A stretch of 64,000 nucleotides of DNA from Flavobacteriales bacterium (lineage in GTDB: Bacteria; Bacteroidota; Bacteroidia; CAIKAF01): positions 1 through 64,000 of the forward strand of contig JAOABX010000001.1 of assembly GCA_026418175.1 (NCBI GenBank). The letters run 5' to 3'. A model generated the notes under the pieces. It was not told the DNA's origin, ran no database searches, and saw nothing but the letters and a program-made list of their open reading frames with translations. A program made the translations under genes and the position numbers. Of this stretch, positions 18,003-27,903 are shown piece by piece (position 1 is the stretch's first letter; each line of letters starts with the position of its first letter).

Positions 18003-19115
18003 ATGAAACCATCCGTAGTACTCCTTTTTCCTCTTGTAATTTTGATTTCTTTTTCCGCTTGCAGTGTAAAAAATTTTAGATTGCAAGCAGGGCCGCCCAA
18101 TGTAGAATCGTATAAATCGTTTGATAATTATGTTTTCAATTCATCTGAGGTGCCTTTTTGTTTTAATGAATGTGTAAATAATACACTACTTGGCAAAAAA
18201 TTGTTGGTAAGCAAAGGCCCATTTAATTCAAATGTTGTAACACTTGAAAAATTTCTTGAATCAGGTCCTACCATTGCATTTGCCATAATTCGAAATGACA
18301 CGGTGTTGTATGAATACTATGCTCCAGATTATAATGAGCAGAAACTCGTAACTTCGTTTTCAGTGGCCAAATCATTTGTTTCAGCTGTATTGGGAGTAGC
18401 CATTCATGAAAAATATATTGGTAGTGTGGAAGATCCGATTACTCGATATTTACCCGAGTTAGAAAAACGTGATCCTCGGTTCTCACAAATAAAAATACGT
18501 CATGTGCTCAACCATGTGGCGGGTATTGATTATCCGTCTATAACCTGGTCATATTATACTCATAATCACGATAAGATTTTTAAAAAAATGAAATATGACG
18601 AAGGGCCAGGGGTACGCTATCACTATGATAACGGCAACACCATGCTCATTACCTACATCATTGAGCGGGCTACAGGAAAAAAATTTCAGGATTATTTTAA
18701 TGAAAAAATCTGGAGTAAAATTCAAGCAGAAAATGAAATTTTATGGACTTTAGATAGCAAAGAGAAAAACAACGTAAAAACATTCTGTTGTATCAATGGA
18801 CGGGTTCGCGATTTTGCTAAGTTTGGCCGTTTGTATCTCAATAGAGGCCGTTGGGGGGATGAGCAGGTGATTCCTGAAGCATGGATTGATGAATCAATTA
18901 AATACGATGTAACAGATGCCAGTACTTGGGGTAATGAATATTTTTGGTATTTAGGCCCCAAAGAATATGGATATTATTATGCCGCAGGATTATATGGCCA
19001 ATATATTTACATATATCCTAAAAAGAATGTAATAATACTTCGTTTTGCCAAACGGGCATTTCACCTCAACTTTATGTTTGAGGAACAGATGATACAAGTA
19101 ATGGATCAATTATAG
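18003..19115 (+). CDS. Serine hydrolase of the class C beta-lactamase family, lipoprotein
   Basis: The start at 18003 gives MKPSVVLLFPLVILISFSAC, a lipoprotein signal; the longer ORF adds codons from inside the rpoD terminator. Total length is 370 residues. The SxxK motif is SVAKSF (nucleophile Ser), and the YxN motif is in YHYDNGNTML, as in esterases, D-aminopeptidases and penicillin-binding protein-like enzymes of this fold. Substrate is unknown. It is probably an envelope esterase or peptidase rather than a resistance enzyme. It ends 6 bp before the convergent porX stop. Confidence 0.85.
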   Translation: MKPSVVLLFPLVILISFSACSVKNFRLQAGPPNVESYKSFDNYVFNSSEVPFCFNECVNNTLLGKKLLVSKGPFNSNVVTLEKFLESGPTIAFAIIRNDTVLYEYYAPDYNEQKLVTSFSVAKSFVSAVLGVAIHEKYIGSVEDPITRYLPELEKRDPRFSQIKIRHVLNHVAGIDYPSITWSYYTHNHDKIFKKMKYDEGPGVRYHYDNGNTMLITYIIERATGKKFQDYFNEKIWSKIQAENEILWTLDSKEKNNVKTFCCINGRVRDFAKFGRLYLNRGRWGDEQVIPEAWIDESIKYDVTDASTWGNEYFWYLGPKEYGYYYAAGLYGQYIYIYPKKNVIILRFAKRAFHLNFMFEEQMIQVMDQL

Positions 19116-19121
19116 ATATGC

Positions 19122-20675
19122 TTACCGGGGAGTGAGTTTAACCACAGGAATTAGCATTTCTTCCAATGAAATTCCTCCATGCTGAAAGGTGTTTCGGTAA
19201 TAGTTGACATAATAGTTGTAATTATTGGGATAAGCAAAAAACTTGTCTTCCCGGGCAAAGATATATCGCGTACTTACATTAATTTTAGGTAAAAATCCTT
19301 TGGCAGGATCGGATATTTCAAATACATCTTTTGCTTCATACCTTAAGTTTTTTCCTTGTTTGTACCGCAAATTGGTTGTTGTATTTTTATCGCCTACTAC
19401 CTGAATCGGATCTTTAACACGGATGCTTCCATGATCAGTTGTAATAATCATCGAGGCTTTAAATTCAGCAGCTTTACGAATAATATCAAGCAAGGGTGAG
19501 TGTTCAAACCAACTGAGTGTAATTGAACGGTAAGCGGCTTCATCATCGGCCAATTCGCGAATTACTTCCATATCGGTGCGTGCATGGCTCAGCATATCTA
19601 CAAAATTGTAAACAATTACATTTAGTTTATTTCCTAATAAATTTTTGATGGATTCGCTCAGCTTTTTGCCTGCGGCCAGGTTGGTTATTTTATTGTATGA
19701 AAATTTAATATTTAGCCCCATGCGTTTTAATTGTTCCGCTAAAAGCTCTTCTTCATGCATGTTTTTACCGCCTTCATCGTCTTCGTTTAACCAAAGCCGC
19801 GGATGAAGTTTTTCTATTTCAGAGGGCATAAGTCCGGCAAAAATGGCATTTCGGGCATAATGCGTAGCCGTTGGTAAGATGCTGCAATAAATATCTTCTT
19901 CATCTATTTTGTAATATTCTGTAATGATGGGTTGTATAACTTTCCATTGATCAAACCGCAGATTGTCAATCACAATCATGAATAAGGAGTCTGAATGTTG
20001 TAGGTGTGGGGCTATCTTGTTTTTAAAAAGGGTATGTGATAGCGTGGGGCGGTCTTTGGCAGAGGCGCTTAACCATTCTAAATAATTTTCTTCTACAAAT
20101 TCGCAAAATCTGCGATTAGCTTCATTTTTTTGCATTCTTAGCACTTCTTCCATTCCTGAATTTTTTGATTCCTGAAGCTCCATTTCCCAGTAAACCAGTT
20201 TGCGGTAAATGTCTTTCCATTCTTCTAAATTCAGATCATCACTGAGGGTCATACCAATATTGCGAAATTCTTGTTGGTAAGCCATGGTTGTCTTTTCGCT
20301 AATAATGCGTTTGTTATCAATATTTTTTTTGATTGACAGTAAAATCTGATGGGGATTTACGGGTTTAATTAGATAGTCTGATATTTTGGAGCCGATGGCT
20401 TCTTCCATAATATGTTCCTCCTCGCTTTTGGTAATCATAATTATTGGTACTTCTGCACGGATAGATTTTAATTCTGCCAGCACTTCCAGGCCTGATTTTC
20501 CAGGCATGTTTTCGTCTAAAAATACCAAATCAAAATCTTTTTCTTTAAACAATTCAATTGCGTCATCACCATTGTTAACAGTATCTACCAGATAGCCTTT
20601 TTCATTTAAAAAGATAATATGCGGCTTGAGTAATTCTATTTCATCGTCGGCCCAAAGGATATTAATTTTTTCCAT
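19122..20675 (-). CDS. porX: T9SS response regulator PorX (receiver + PglZ domain)
   Basis: PorX controls type IX secretion, and its C-terminal PglZ domain is an alkaline-phosphatase-like phosphodiesterase reported to act on oligonucleotides. The receiver domain (1-120) has ILWADDE, Asp54 in DLVFLDENMPG, and the Thr/Lys switch residues in IMITK and YLIKPVNP. A helical linker leads to PglZ (about 180-517) with FMIVIDNLRFDQW, PTATHYARNAIFAG and MIITTDHGSIRVKDP as metal and nucleophile regions. The presence of T9SS cargo in the window agrees. It is divergent from the HD gene with a 65-bp gap. Confidence 0.95.
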   Translation of the reverse strand: MEKINILWADDEIELLKPHIIFLNEKGYLVDTVNNGDDAIELFKEKDFDLVFLDENMPGKSGLEVLAELKSIRAEVPIIMITKSEEEHIMEEAIGSKISDYLIKPVNPHQILLSIKKNIDNKRIISEKTTMAYQQEFRNIGMTLSDDLNLEEWKDIYRKLVYWEMELQESKNSGMEEVLRMQKNEANRRFCEFVEENYLEWLSASAKDRPTLSHTLFKNKIAPHLQHSDSLFMIVIDNLRFDQWKVIQPIITEYYKIDEEDIYCSILPTATHYARNAIFAGLMPSEIEKLHPRLWLNEDDEGGKNMHEEELLAEQLKRMGLNIKFSYNKITNLAAGKKLSESIKNLLGNKLNVIVYNFVDMLSHARTDMEVIRELADDEAAYRSITLSWFEHSPLLDIIRKAAEFKASMIITTDHGSIRVKDPIQVVGDKNTTTNLRYKQGKNLRYEAKDVFEISDPAKGFLPKINVSTRYIFAREDKFFAYPNNYNYYVNYYRNTFQHGGISLEEMLIPVVKLTPR

Positions 20676-20740
20676 ATTCTACTGTATATTTGATGCGAGG
20701 TTTAAGAATCACAAAGTTAAACACATAGTATCCCGAAATA

Positions 20741-21979
20741 TTGTCTGTTTCAAAAATTTTTAATGATCCGGTTTACGGTTTTATCACCGTATCTGATAGG
20801 TTGATCCTGCAACTCATTGATCACCCTTATTTTCAGCGATTAAGCAGAATTTCGCAGGTAGGGCTTTCTCATTTTGTGTATCCGGGAGCGCATCATACCC
20901 GTTTTCATCATGCCTTGGGAGCCTTGCACCTCATGCAGCAAGCCCTGGATGGATTGCGGGCCAAAGGAATAACTATAACCGAAGATGAATACCGTTCTGC
21001 CCAAATTGCTATTTTGCTTCATGACATTGGCCATGGTCCTTTTTCTCACACTCTTGAAAATACTATTTTGGAAGGAGTAGATCATGAATCGTTGTCGTTG
21101 GAAATTATGAAGCTTCTCAATGTGCAGTATCATTCAGAGTTGGAACAGGCCATTGCCATATTTACCGGCACTTATCACAAGCGGTTTCTACATCAATTGG
21201 TGTCAAGCCAACTGGATATTGATAGGCTGGACTATTTAATGCGAGATAGCTTTTATACCGGTGTAGCGGAAGGAATCATTGGATCTGAACGAATTATTAA
21301 AATGATGCAGGTAGAAAATGACCAACTGGTCATAGAAGAAAAAGGGATCTACTCGTTGGAAAAATTTTTAATTGCCCGCCGGCTAATGTACTGGCAGGTA
21401 TATTTACATAAAACAGTACTTGCTGCTGAATTATTACTTACGCTTATTATGCAGCGGGCTAAAAGTTTGGCAGCCGAAGGAAAAAAATTGTTTTGCACAT
21501 CGGCACTACAAAAATTTTTATACCCCTCCTCTGTGTCAACGCTAAATCAATCGGCCATGATTGAAGAGTTTACACGGTTGGATGATTTTGATGTGCTGGC
21601 ATCCATCAAAGAATGGTGCAACGAAAATGATCGGGTATTGTCTGACCTTTGCAAACGGCTCATCCAGCGAAGGCTATTTAAGGCCGTTTGGTGGAATGAA
21701 GAACCTGACAAGCAAACCATGCAACGAATTGTTCAAACGATTTCGTCTTATTATGGGTTGGATGATAATGAGGCTTGCTATTATTTGAGGTCGGAGCGAA
21801 TTGTTCAATTACCTTATGACAGCAGTAAAGGAGAAATTATGATACGATTGAAAAACGGATCGTTAAAAACAATTTTTGAAGCATCAGATAACTTGAGCCG
21901 GGAAAACTTATCCCGTCCAGTAGTTAAATACATAGTTTGTTATCCAAAAGAAATCCAATTAGAAATAAGTAAAAATTAA
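20741..21979 (+). CDS. HD-domain phosphohydrolase (SAMHD1/dGTPase-like)
   Basis: The 412-residue protein shows the HD metal site: HTRFHHALGALHLM supplies the first His, ILLHDIGHGPFSH the HD pair, and DIDRLDYLMRDS the last Asp. This is the YdhJ/SAMHD1-like group, which hydrolyses deoxynucleoside triphosphates or nucleotides; the substrate here is unknown. The start appears to be TTG (20741), giving the family-like N-terminus KIFNDPVYGFITV. In Bacteroidota this gene commonly precedes lpxD, as it does here with 24 bp between. Confidence 0.85.
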   Translation: MSVSKIFNDPVYGFITVSDRLILQLIDHPYFQRLSRISQVGLSHFVYPGAHHTRFHHALGALHLMQQALDGLRAKGITITEDEYRSAQIAILLHDIGHGPFSHTLENTILEGVDHESLSLEIMKLLNVQYHSELEQAIAIFTGTYHKRFLHQLVSSQLDIDRLDYLMRDSFYTGVAEGIIGSERIIKMMQVENDQLVIEEKGIYSLEKFLIARRLMYWQVYLHKTVLAAELLLTLIMQRAKSLAAEGKKLFCTSALQKFLYPSSVSTLNQSAMIEEFTRLDDFDVLASIKEWCNENDRVLSDLCKRLIQRRLFKAVWWNEEPDKQTMQRIVQTISSYYGLDDNEACYYLRSERIVQLPYDSSKGEIMIRLKNGSLKTIFEASDNLSRENLSRPVVKYIVCYPKEIQLEISKN

Positions 21980-22003
21980 GTATGTTTATCAATTAATTAA
22001 TGC

Positions 22004-23044
22004 ATGGAATATTCTGCTCGCGAAATTGCCGCCCTTGTAAATGGAACGATTGAAGGATACCCGGATGTGAAGGTGAACAGCCTTTCTAAGATTGAAGAAG
22101 GCCGACCCAACACTCTTTCGTTTATGGGGAATCCGAAATATGAAGAATTTATTTACAACACACAGTCGTCGGTGGTGATTGTAAACCGTAGCTTTCAACC
22201 TTCCAAGCCGGTTTCTGCAACGCTGATTCGCGTAGATGATGCATATCAGGCATTTGCAAAACTTTTGGAAGCCTATAATTCCAAAAATTCAAGTCAAAAA
22301 GGAATTGAACAGCCTAGTTATATAGCATCGGATGCAAGTTTGGGAAGCGAAGTATATATTGGTGCTTTCAGTTATGTCGGAAAAGGTGTAAAACTAGGTA
22401 CCCGGTGTAAGATTTATCCAGGGGTATATATTGGCAACCATGTTGAGTTGGGAGATGATTGTGTTTTACATCCCGGAGTTAAAATATATCAGAATTGTAA
22501 AATAGGAAACCGCGTGATAATACATGCCAATGCAGTTATTGGTGCAGATGGATTTGGATACACCCGAAATGAAGATAAATCTTACACCAAGGTATCACAA
22601 ATAGGCAATGTGATTATTGAAGATGATGTGGAAATTGGCGCCAATACAACCATTGATAGCGCTACGTTGGGTTCTACCATTATACGAAAGGGCGTTAAGC
22701 TTGATAATTTAATTCAGATAGCCCATAACGTTGAGATAGGCGAACATACTGCCATTGCGTCGCTGGTTGGTATTAGCGGTTCTACTAAAATTGGAAAACG
22801 TTGTGTGATTGCTGGCCAGGTTGGAATTACGGGGCATGTAGAAATTGCCGATGATATCACCATCGGTGCACAAGCCGGTGTTACAAAATCTTTTACTAAA
22901 CCCGGAATTAATATTTTGGGAGCCCCCGCTTACGAGGCAGATGAAAGTAAGAAAATCTTTATTGCCACCCGTCGTTTGCCTGAATTAATGAAAAAAATTG
23001 CTAATCTTGAAGCGGAATTAGCTAAACTAAAAAAAGGAGAATAA
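22004..23044 (+). CDS. lpxD: UDP-3-O-acylglucosamine N-acyltransferase LpxD
   Basis: LpxD adds the second hydroxyacyl chain in lipid A synthesis. The 346-residue protein has the N-terminal uridine-binding domain (about 1-100), left-handed beta-helix hexapeptide repeats (about 105-310) and a C-terminal helical tail ([18 protein letters not shown]). The catalytic His is in [13 protein letters not shown], and [13 protein letters not shown] is the family loop. It leads the lipid A cluster and is followed by lpxC/fabZ after 13 bp. Confidence 0.95.
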   Translation: MEYSAREIAALVNGTIEGYPDVKVNSLSKIEEGRPNTLSFMGNPKYEEFIYNTQSSVVIVNRSFQPSKPVSATLIRVDDAYQAFAKLLEAYNSKNSSQKGIEQPSYIASDASLGSEVYIGAFSYVGKGVKLGTRCKIYPGVYIGNHVELGDDCVLHPGVKIYQNCKIGNRVIIHANAVIGADGFGYTRNEDKSYTKVSQIGNVIIEDDVEIGANTTIDSATLGSTIIRKGVKLDNLIQIAHNVEIGEHTAIASLVGISGSTKIGKRCVIAGQVGITGHVEIADDITIGAQAGVTKSFTKPGINILGAPAYEADESKKIFIATRRLPELMKKIANLEAELAKLKKGE

Positions 23045-23057
23045 GACTGTTTCATTC

Positions 23058-24455
23058 ATGGATAATCAGCAAACCCTTTCTCAGCCGGTAACCTTTTCCG
23101 GGATCGGATTACATACAGGAGCACAAGTAACGCTTACGATACTGCCTGCACCTGAAAATCATGGCGTACAATTTAAACGTACCGATTTGGATGGACAGCC
23201 AATCATACCTGCCGATGTTGACCTGGTGATAGATACCAATCGTGGTACAGCGCTCGCTAAAGGAGAAGCGGTTGTTTATACCGTAGAACATGTTCTAGCA
23301 GCTTTGGCCGGAATGCAGATTGATAATGCTTTGATTGAGATTAACGGCCCTGAGCCCCCTATTTTGGATGGAAGTGCCTGGCCATACGTAGAAGCCATTT
23401 TGGCAGTGGGCATTCAACAGCAAAATGCCCGTCGTGAATATTTTACTATTCCTTCCAGAATAATTCATGAAGATGCAGAACGAAAATCTGAAATGATTGC
23501 GTTGCCCGACGAACGCTATCGTCTTTCAGTAATGATTGATTTTGATAGTAAAGTCTTGGTAACACAAGGTGCTTCTTTTGATATTGAAAAAAACAATTTT
23601 GCCGAAGATATTTCAAAGGCACGAACTTTTGTTTTTTTACATGAGATAGAACATTTAATAGAACACAATCTCATAAAAGGTGGCGATTTATCAAATGCAA
23701 TTGTTTTTGTAGAGCAAAAGCTCAGCGACGAAAAACTGGATGCTCTGGCAAAATTTTTTAATAAGCCGGATGTAAAAGTTAATGGCAGCAATATACTCAA
23801 TCATGTAGAGCTATACTATGCCAATGAACCGGCACGTCATAAACTGTTAGATTTAATGGGCGATTTGTCGCTGGTAGGGATGCCCCTTCGTGGAAATATT
23901 ATCGCTCATCGACCGGGGCATAAAACCAATATTGCGCTTGCTAAAAAAATCAAACAATTGATAAAAGATGAAAAAGCAGGCAAAGCTATGCCCTACATTG
24001 ATCTTACTAAAAATTTATTTGATATTCATAAGATAATGGATTTTTTACCTCACCGGTATCCTTTTTTACTGGTGGACCGCATTATAGAAATGAGCGATGA
24101 GCACGTGGTAGGCATTAAAAATGTTACCATGAATGAGCCTTTTTTTGTTGGTCATTTTCCTGGTAATCCGGTTATGCCTGGAGTAATGCAGATTGAAGCC
24201 ATGGCTCAGGTGGGTGGCATTTTGGCTATGAATTCGGTGGATGATTATAAAAAATATACTCCTTATTTTATTAAAATAGAATCGGTAAAATTCAAGCAAA
24301 AAGTATTACCCGGCGATACGTTGGTTTTTGTATTGCACCTGCTTACTCCAATTCGTCGAGGAATATGCCATATGGCCGGGAAAGCATATGTAGATGGAAA
24401 AGTAGTTATGGAGGCAGAAATGATGGCTCAACTAATAAAGAATGCAGATGCATGA
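23058..24455 (+). CDS. lpxC/fabZ: Bifunctional LpxC deacetylase / FabZ dehydratase
   Basis: The fusion is characteristic of Bacteroidota. Residues 1-310 are LpxC, the zinc deacetylase that commits to lipid A, with the zinc His in YTVEHVLAALAGM and the NGPEPPILDGSAWPYV and ARHKLLDLMGDLSLVG motifs. Residues about 320-465 are FabZ, with the active-site region FLPHRYPFLLVDRI and GHFPGNPVMPGVMQIEAMAQ of the 3-hydroxyacyl-ACP dehydratase. It overlaps the next gene by ATGA. Normally lpxA comes next; here an ABC ATPase does. Confidence 0.97.
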   Translation: MDNQQTLSQPVTFSGIGLHTGAQVTLTILPAPENHGVQFKRTDLDGQPIIPADVDLVIDTNRGTALAKGEAVVYTVEHVLAALAGMQIDNALIEINGPEPPILDGSAWPYVEAILAVGIQQQNARREYFTIPSRIIHEDAERKSEMIALPDERYRLSVMIDFDSKVLVTQGASFDIEKNNFAEDISKARTFVFLHEIEHLIEHNLIKGGDLSNAIVFVEQKLSDEKLDALAKFFNKPDVKVNGSNILNHVELYYANEPARHKLLDLMGDLSLVGMPLRGNIIAHRPGHKTNIALAKKIKQLIKDEKAGKAMPYIDLTKNLFDIHKIMDFLPHRYPFLLVDRIIEMSDEHVVGIKNVTMNEPFFVGHFPGNPVMPGVMQIEAMAQVGGILAMNSVDDYKKYTPYFIKIESVKFKQKVLPGDTLVFVLHLLTPIRRGICHMAGKAYVDGKVVMEAEMMAQLIKNADA

Positions 24456-25066
24456 GGGTAATCCTCAATAAGGTAGGCAAACAGTTTGATCAACATTGGG
24501 TAATTCGCGATGTGAATGGCGAGTTTGCAGCTCCGGAAGCCGTAGCTGTATTGGGTCAAAACGGATCAGGTAAATCTACGTTAATTAAGATGCTTTCCGG
24601 ATATGTGCATCCCGATGATGGAACTGTAGAATTTATTGATTCTACTAAAATACCGCCCGATGAGATTTATCTAAGGGTTAGTATGGCTGCTCCCTGGATG
24701 GAGTTGATTGAAGAATTTACACTAACAGAAACTTTAAAATTTCATGGTAGCTTTAGATCCTGGATTAAGCCTTTTACCATAAAACAATTACTCGAAATTT
24801 CTGAACTAACACATGCTTCTCATAAGCAAATACGGCATTTTTCAAGCGGGATGAAACAGCGAGTAAAATTACTATTGGCCATTCTTACTCAAAGCAACCT
24901 ACTGCTTTTGGATGAGCCTTGTTCTAATTTAGATGCTAAGGCTGTAGCTTGGTATCAGCAATTATTAAGAGAGTATCAAGGAGAGCGTCTTTTGTTTGTA
25001 GCTTCCAATCATCAGGCTGAAGAAATTTTTTGCTGTACCAACCAAATTGAACTTGCTACCCATTAG
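24452..25066 (+). CDS. ABC transporter ATP-binding protein
   Basis: The start at 24452 (ATGA overlap with lpxC/fabZ) gives MRVILNKVGKQFDQHWVI, 204 residues; the track's longer start is a shadow. Walker A is LGQNGSGKST, the signature is HFSSGMKQRVKLLLAI, Walker B is LLLLDEPCSNLD, and the switch is ASNH. It is the size of CcmA/LptB-like ATPases. No permease is adjacent. It occupies the position of lpxA in the usual Bacteroidota lipid A cluster, so a role in envelope transport is plausible but unproven. Confidence 0.88.
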   Translation: MRVILNKVGKQFDQHWVIRDVNGEFAAPEAVAVLGQNGSGKSTLIKMLSGYVHPDDGTVEFIDSTKIPPDEIYLRVSMAAPWMELIEEFTLTETLKFHGSFRSWIKPFTIKQLLEISELTHASHKQIRHFSSGMKQRVKLLLAILTQSNLLLLDEPCSNLDAKAVAWYQQLLREYQGERLLFVASNHQAEEIFCCTNQIELATH

Positions 25067-25128
25067 TTTTAAAAAAAATTCTTCAATTCTTATGTTTTTT
25101 TTAGGTTTGTAAACATGATTTGAAAATT

Positions 25129-25692
25129 ATGGCTACCACCGCTGATTTTAAAATGGGAATGTGCATTGAAATGAATAATGATTTATTGATGATATTGGAT
25201 TTTCAACGATTTCAAACAGGCAGAGGAGGGTCGAACGTAAGAACAAAATTAAAGAGCTTGAACACTGGAAAAACCTTCGAACATACTTTTACTGGTGGTG
25301 AAAAAATAGAGATTGCCCGTGTTGAGCGTCGTCCGCATCAGTTTTTATACAAAGATGAATCAGGATATGTTTTTATGAACACAAATACCTTTGATCAGGT
25401 AACCATAGCAGAAGATTTGGTTGAAAATGCAGATCTGATGAAAGAAGGTGAACAAGTGCATGTATTGTTTCATGCAGATAAAGAAGTGCCTCTGAATGTT
25501 GAATTACCCCAGTTTGTAGAAATGGTAGTTATATATACCGAGCCGGGCTTGGCCGGCGATACTGCTAAGAATACTCTAAAGCCAGCAACGCTTGAAACTG
25601 GCGCCGAAATTCGCGTGCCACTTTTTATCAACCAGGGAGAGAAAATCCGGGTTGATACGAAGAATAGAGCCTATTATGAACGTGTTAAATAA
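25129..25692 (+). CDS. efp: Translation elongation factor P
   Basis: EF-P relieves ribosome stalling at proline runs. The start ATG at 25129 gives MATTADFKMGMCIEMNN, 188 residues. Three beta-barrel domains are evident, with the signature-like C-terminus ETGAEIRVPLFINQGEKIRVDTKNRAYYERV. The tip loop of domain I reads QTGRGGSNVRTKLKSL, placing Arg where many relatives (PGKGxA) have a modifiable Lys, and the Pro before the loop is Thr. This leaves the modification type open. It sits between the ABC ATPase and a second lpxD-like gene, a neighbourhood common in the phylum. Confidence 0.95.
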   Translation: MATTADFKMGMCIEMNNDLLMILDFQRFQTGRGGSNVRTKLKSLNTGKTFEHTFTGGEKIEIARVERRPHQFLYKDESGYVFMNTNTFDQVTIAEDLVENADLMKEGEQVHVLFHADKEVPLNVELPQFVEMVVIYTEPGLAGDTAKNTLKPATLETGAEIRVPLFINQGEKIRVDTKNRAYYERVK

Positions 25693-25712
25693 TTTAACTT
25701 ACAGCAACCTGC

Positions 25713-26681
25713 ATGAAGTTTTCCTCTCCTATTACATTGAAAGATTTGGCTGAACAGCTGGGCTGTGAATTTGAAGGCGATGGTAATTTTGTTATTACCG
25801 GAGTAAATGAAATCCATGTAGTTTCACCCGGTGAAGTTACCTTTGTTGACCATCCCAAATATTACGACAAGGCACTTTCTTGCCCGGCATCTGTGATTAT
25901 CATTGACCGTAAGGTAGATCGTCCGGAAGGAAAACACTTGCTATTTCATTCGGATCCGTTTTCCCGATTTAAAAAAATTATCGAAGACCGAATAGCATTT
26001 CATCCATCTAATCAACCCATACATCCATCGGCAAAAATAGGCGAAGGTACAGTATTGCAGCCGGGGGTGTTTGTTGGCGAAAATGTAGTAATCGGCAAGA
26101 ATTGTTTAATCCATGCTAATGTAGCCATCTATCAGGATACAGTAATCGGCGATAATGTGATTATTCACGCAAATACTACCATTGGTGGGGATGCATTTTA
26201 TATGAAACGTCGGCCAGACCATTACGAAAAGTTTCCATCGTGTGGAAGAGTGATTATTGAAAATGATGTGGAAATTGGATCGGGCTGTACTGTTGACCGT
26301 GGGGTTACTAGCGATACCATAGTAGGCCAAGGAACAAAAATTGATAATCAGGTACACATTGGCCATGATACAATCATTGGTAAACATTGTATTGTGGCTG
26401 CGCAGGTGGGCATTTCAGGAATTGTAAAAATTGAAGATTATGCTCTCATCTGGGGGCAGGTTGGAATAGACCGTGATCTGGTGATTGGTAAAGGAGCTGT
26501 AATCTTGGCTCAATCTGGGGTAACGAAAACACTTGAGGGAGGTAAAACGTATTTTGGAAGCCCAGCCGGAGAGTCTAGAGAACGTATGAAAGAATACGTT
26601 TCTGTTCGAAAAATTCCGGAATTAATAAAGCGTATAGAAGAGTTAGAAAAGTTGCTTAATAAGCAAAAAGGTGGCAAATGA
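25713..26681 (+). CDS. LpxD-like acyltransferase, second paralogue
   Basis: At 322 residues it shares the LpxD layout: an N-terminal domain ([23 protein letters not shown]), a hexapeptide beta-helix, and the tail [17 protein letters not shown]. The catalytic His is kept in [12 protein letters not shown]. The loop before it is [16 protein letters not shown] rather than the canonical GFGY type, so substrate may differ. Paralogues of this kind next to efp recur in Bacteroidota. It may act on another nucleotide sugar or chain length. The next gene starts inside its last codons. Confidence 0.85.
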   Translation: MKFSSPITLKDLAEQLGCEFEGDGNFVITGVNEIHVVSPGEVTFVDHPKYYDKALSCPASVIIIDRKVDRPEGKHLLFHSDPFSRFKKIIEDRIAFHPSNQPIHPSAKIGEGTVLQPGVFVGENVVIGKNCLIHANVAIYQDTVIGDNVIIHANTTIGGDAFYMKRRPDHYEKFPSCGRVIIENDVEIGSGCTVDRGVTSDTIVGQGTKIDNQVHIGHDTIIGKHCIVAAQVGISGIVKIEDYALIWGQVGIDRDLVIGKGAVILAQSGVTKTLEGGKTYFGSPAGESRERMKEYVSVRKIPELIKRIEELEKLLNKQKGGK

Positions 26682-27903
26682 TTCAACAAATAGTTCTGTC
26701 CGTTCTTCTCGCGACTTTAAGCTGAATGCCTTGCTTGAAGTTACCAAGGCTATTAACTCAAATTTCTCAAAAGAACAGTTGCTCAAAATTTATGAATCTA
26801 TTCTTAAAAATCAACTCAGGCTACCTCGTTTTGCTGTATTTACGGTTCGTCCCGGAAGAGGGATAGTTCAGGAAATCTCTAGCGGATTAACTTCTGAAGA
26901 TTTACAAGCCATTAATATTCATGATTACTTAAGTAAAATTTCCGATCCGCTGGAAGTGTATGAATTGGGTGAATCAAGTTTTGATTGGTTTGATTATATC
27001 ATTCCGGTGTTTCATAAATCACAGCCTTTGGCCTATGTGTTAATTGGTATAAATAAGGCTAATTCTCACTCAAATCTGCTTGAAAAAGAAGATTTATCGT
27101 TTATTCAGGCATTGACCAATATTATTTACGTAGCTTTTGAAAATAAAAACTTAGCCAAAGAAAAAATTCAGCAAGAACGATTACGTAAAGAATTAGAGCT
27201 TGCATCTGAAGTACAAAACATGTTGCTCCCCCATGCATTTCCCCAATCGCATGATATTTTGGTAGATGCCTTTTACAAATCACATACTGAAGTGGGAGGC
27301 GATTATTATGACTTTTTTCAGTTGAATCAAGATGAATATGCTCTTTGTATTGCTGATGTTTCAGGTAAAGGGGTTTCTGCCGCCTTGCTAATGTCGAATT
27401 TTCAGGCCAATGTTAGAGCCTTGTTCCATTATATACCAACGCTTGAAGAATTAACGAGGGTACTTAATCGAAAAGTGATTGAAAATGCTAAAGGCGAACG
27501 TTTTATTACTGCTTTTTTGGCAAAATACCATGCCAGGCATCGTACTCTCACCTATGTAAATGCCGGTCATCTTCCTCCCATATTAATTAGTGGCAACCAT
27601 CAAATATTACTTCGCGAAGGTTCAGTAGGACTTGGAATGTTGGATGAGTTACCCTTTGTAAAAACACGTGAATTAGTTTTTGAACCTGATACTTTGTTGG
27701 TTTGTTATACAGATGGATTAACAGAATTACAAGACGATAACAATAATTTCCTTGGATTAGACATGCTGCGTGAAATGATTAGTGATAACCGAATGCTTAA
27801 TCCTGATCAACTAACTACACATGTATTACTAGCACTCGAAAAATTTAAAGGCAATCAACCGTATAAAGATGATATTGCTTTCTTAGCTTGCCGTTTTCTC
27901 TGA
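26671..27903 (+). CDS. PP2C/SpoIIE-family serine phosphatase with GAF-like domain
   Basis: The 410-residue protein begins with GTG (26671), overlapping the preceding gene by 11 bp. The N-terminal half (about 15-165) is GAF-like, followed by a coiled linker ([24 protein letters not shown]). The C-terminal half is a SpoIIE/RsbU phosphatase with metal-binding Asp motifs [24 protein letters not shown] and CYTDGLTEL. RsbU-type enzymes usually act on anti-sigma antagonist proteins; no partner is nearby. Its 3' end overlaps the convergent Wzy-like gene by 21 bp. Confidence 0.9.
   Translation: MANDSTNSSVRSSRDFKLNALLEVTKAINSNFSKEQLLKIYESILKNQLRLPRFAVFTVRPGRGIVQEISSGLTSEDLQAINIHDYLSKISDPLEVYELGESSFDWFDYIIPVFHKSQPLAYVLIGINKANSHSNLLEKEDLSFIQALTNIIYVAFENKNLAKEKIQQERLRKELELASEVQNMLLPHAFPQSHDILVDAFYKSHTEVGGDYYDFFQLNQDEYALCIADVSGKGVSAALLMSNFQANVRALFHYIPTLEELTRVLNRKVIENAKGERFITAFLAKYHARHRTLTYVNAGHLPPILISGNHQILLREGSVGLGMLDELPFVKTRELVFEPDTLLVCYTDGLTELQDDNNNFLGLDMLREMISDNRMLNPDQLTTHVLLALEKFKGNQPYKDDIAFLACRFL

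Noticed and set aside
18003-19115. Beta-lactamase resistance gene
   Set aside because: The SxxK and YxN motifs define a broad hydrolase family; nothing points to antibiotic hydrolysis.
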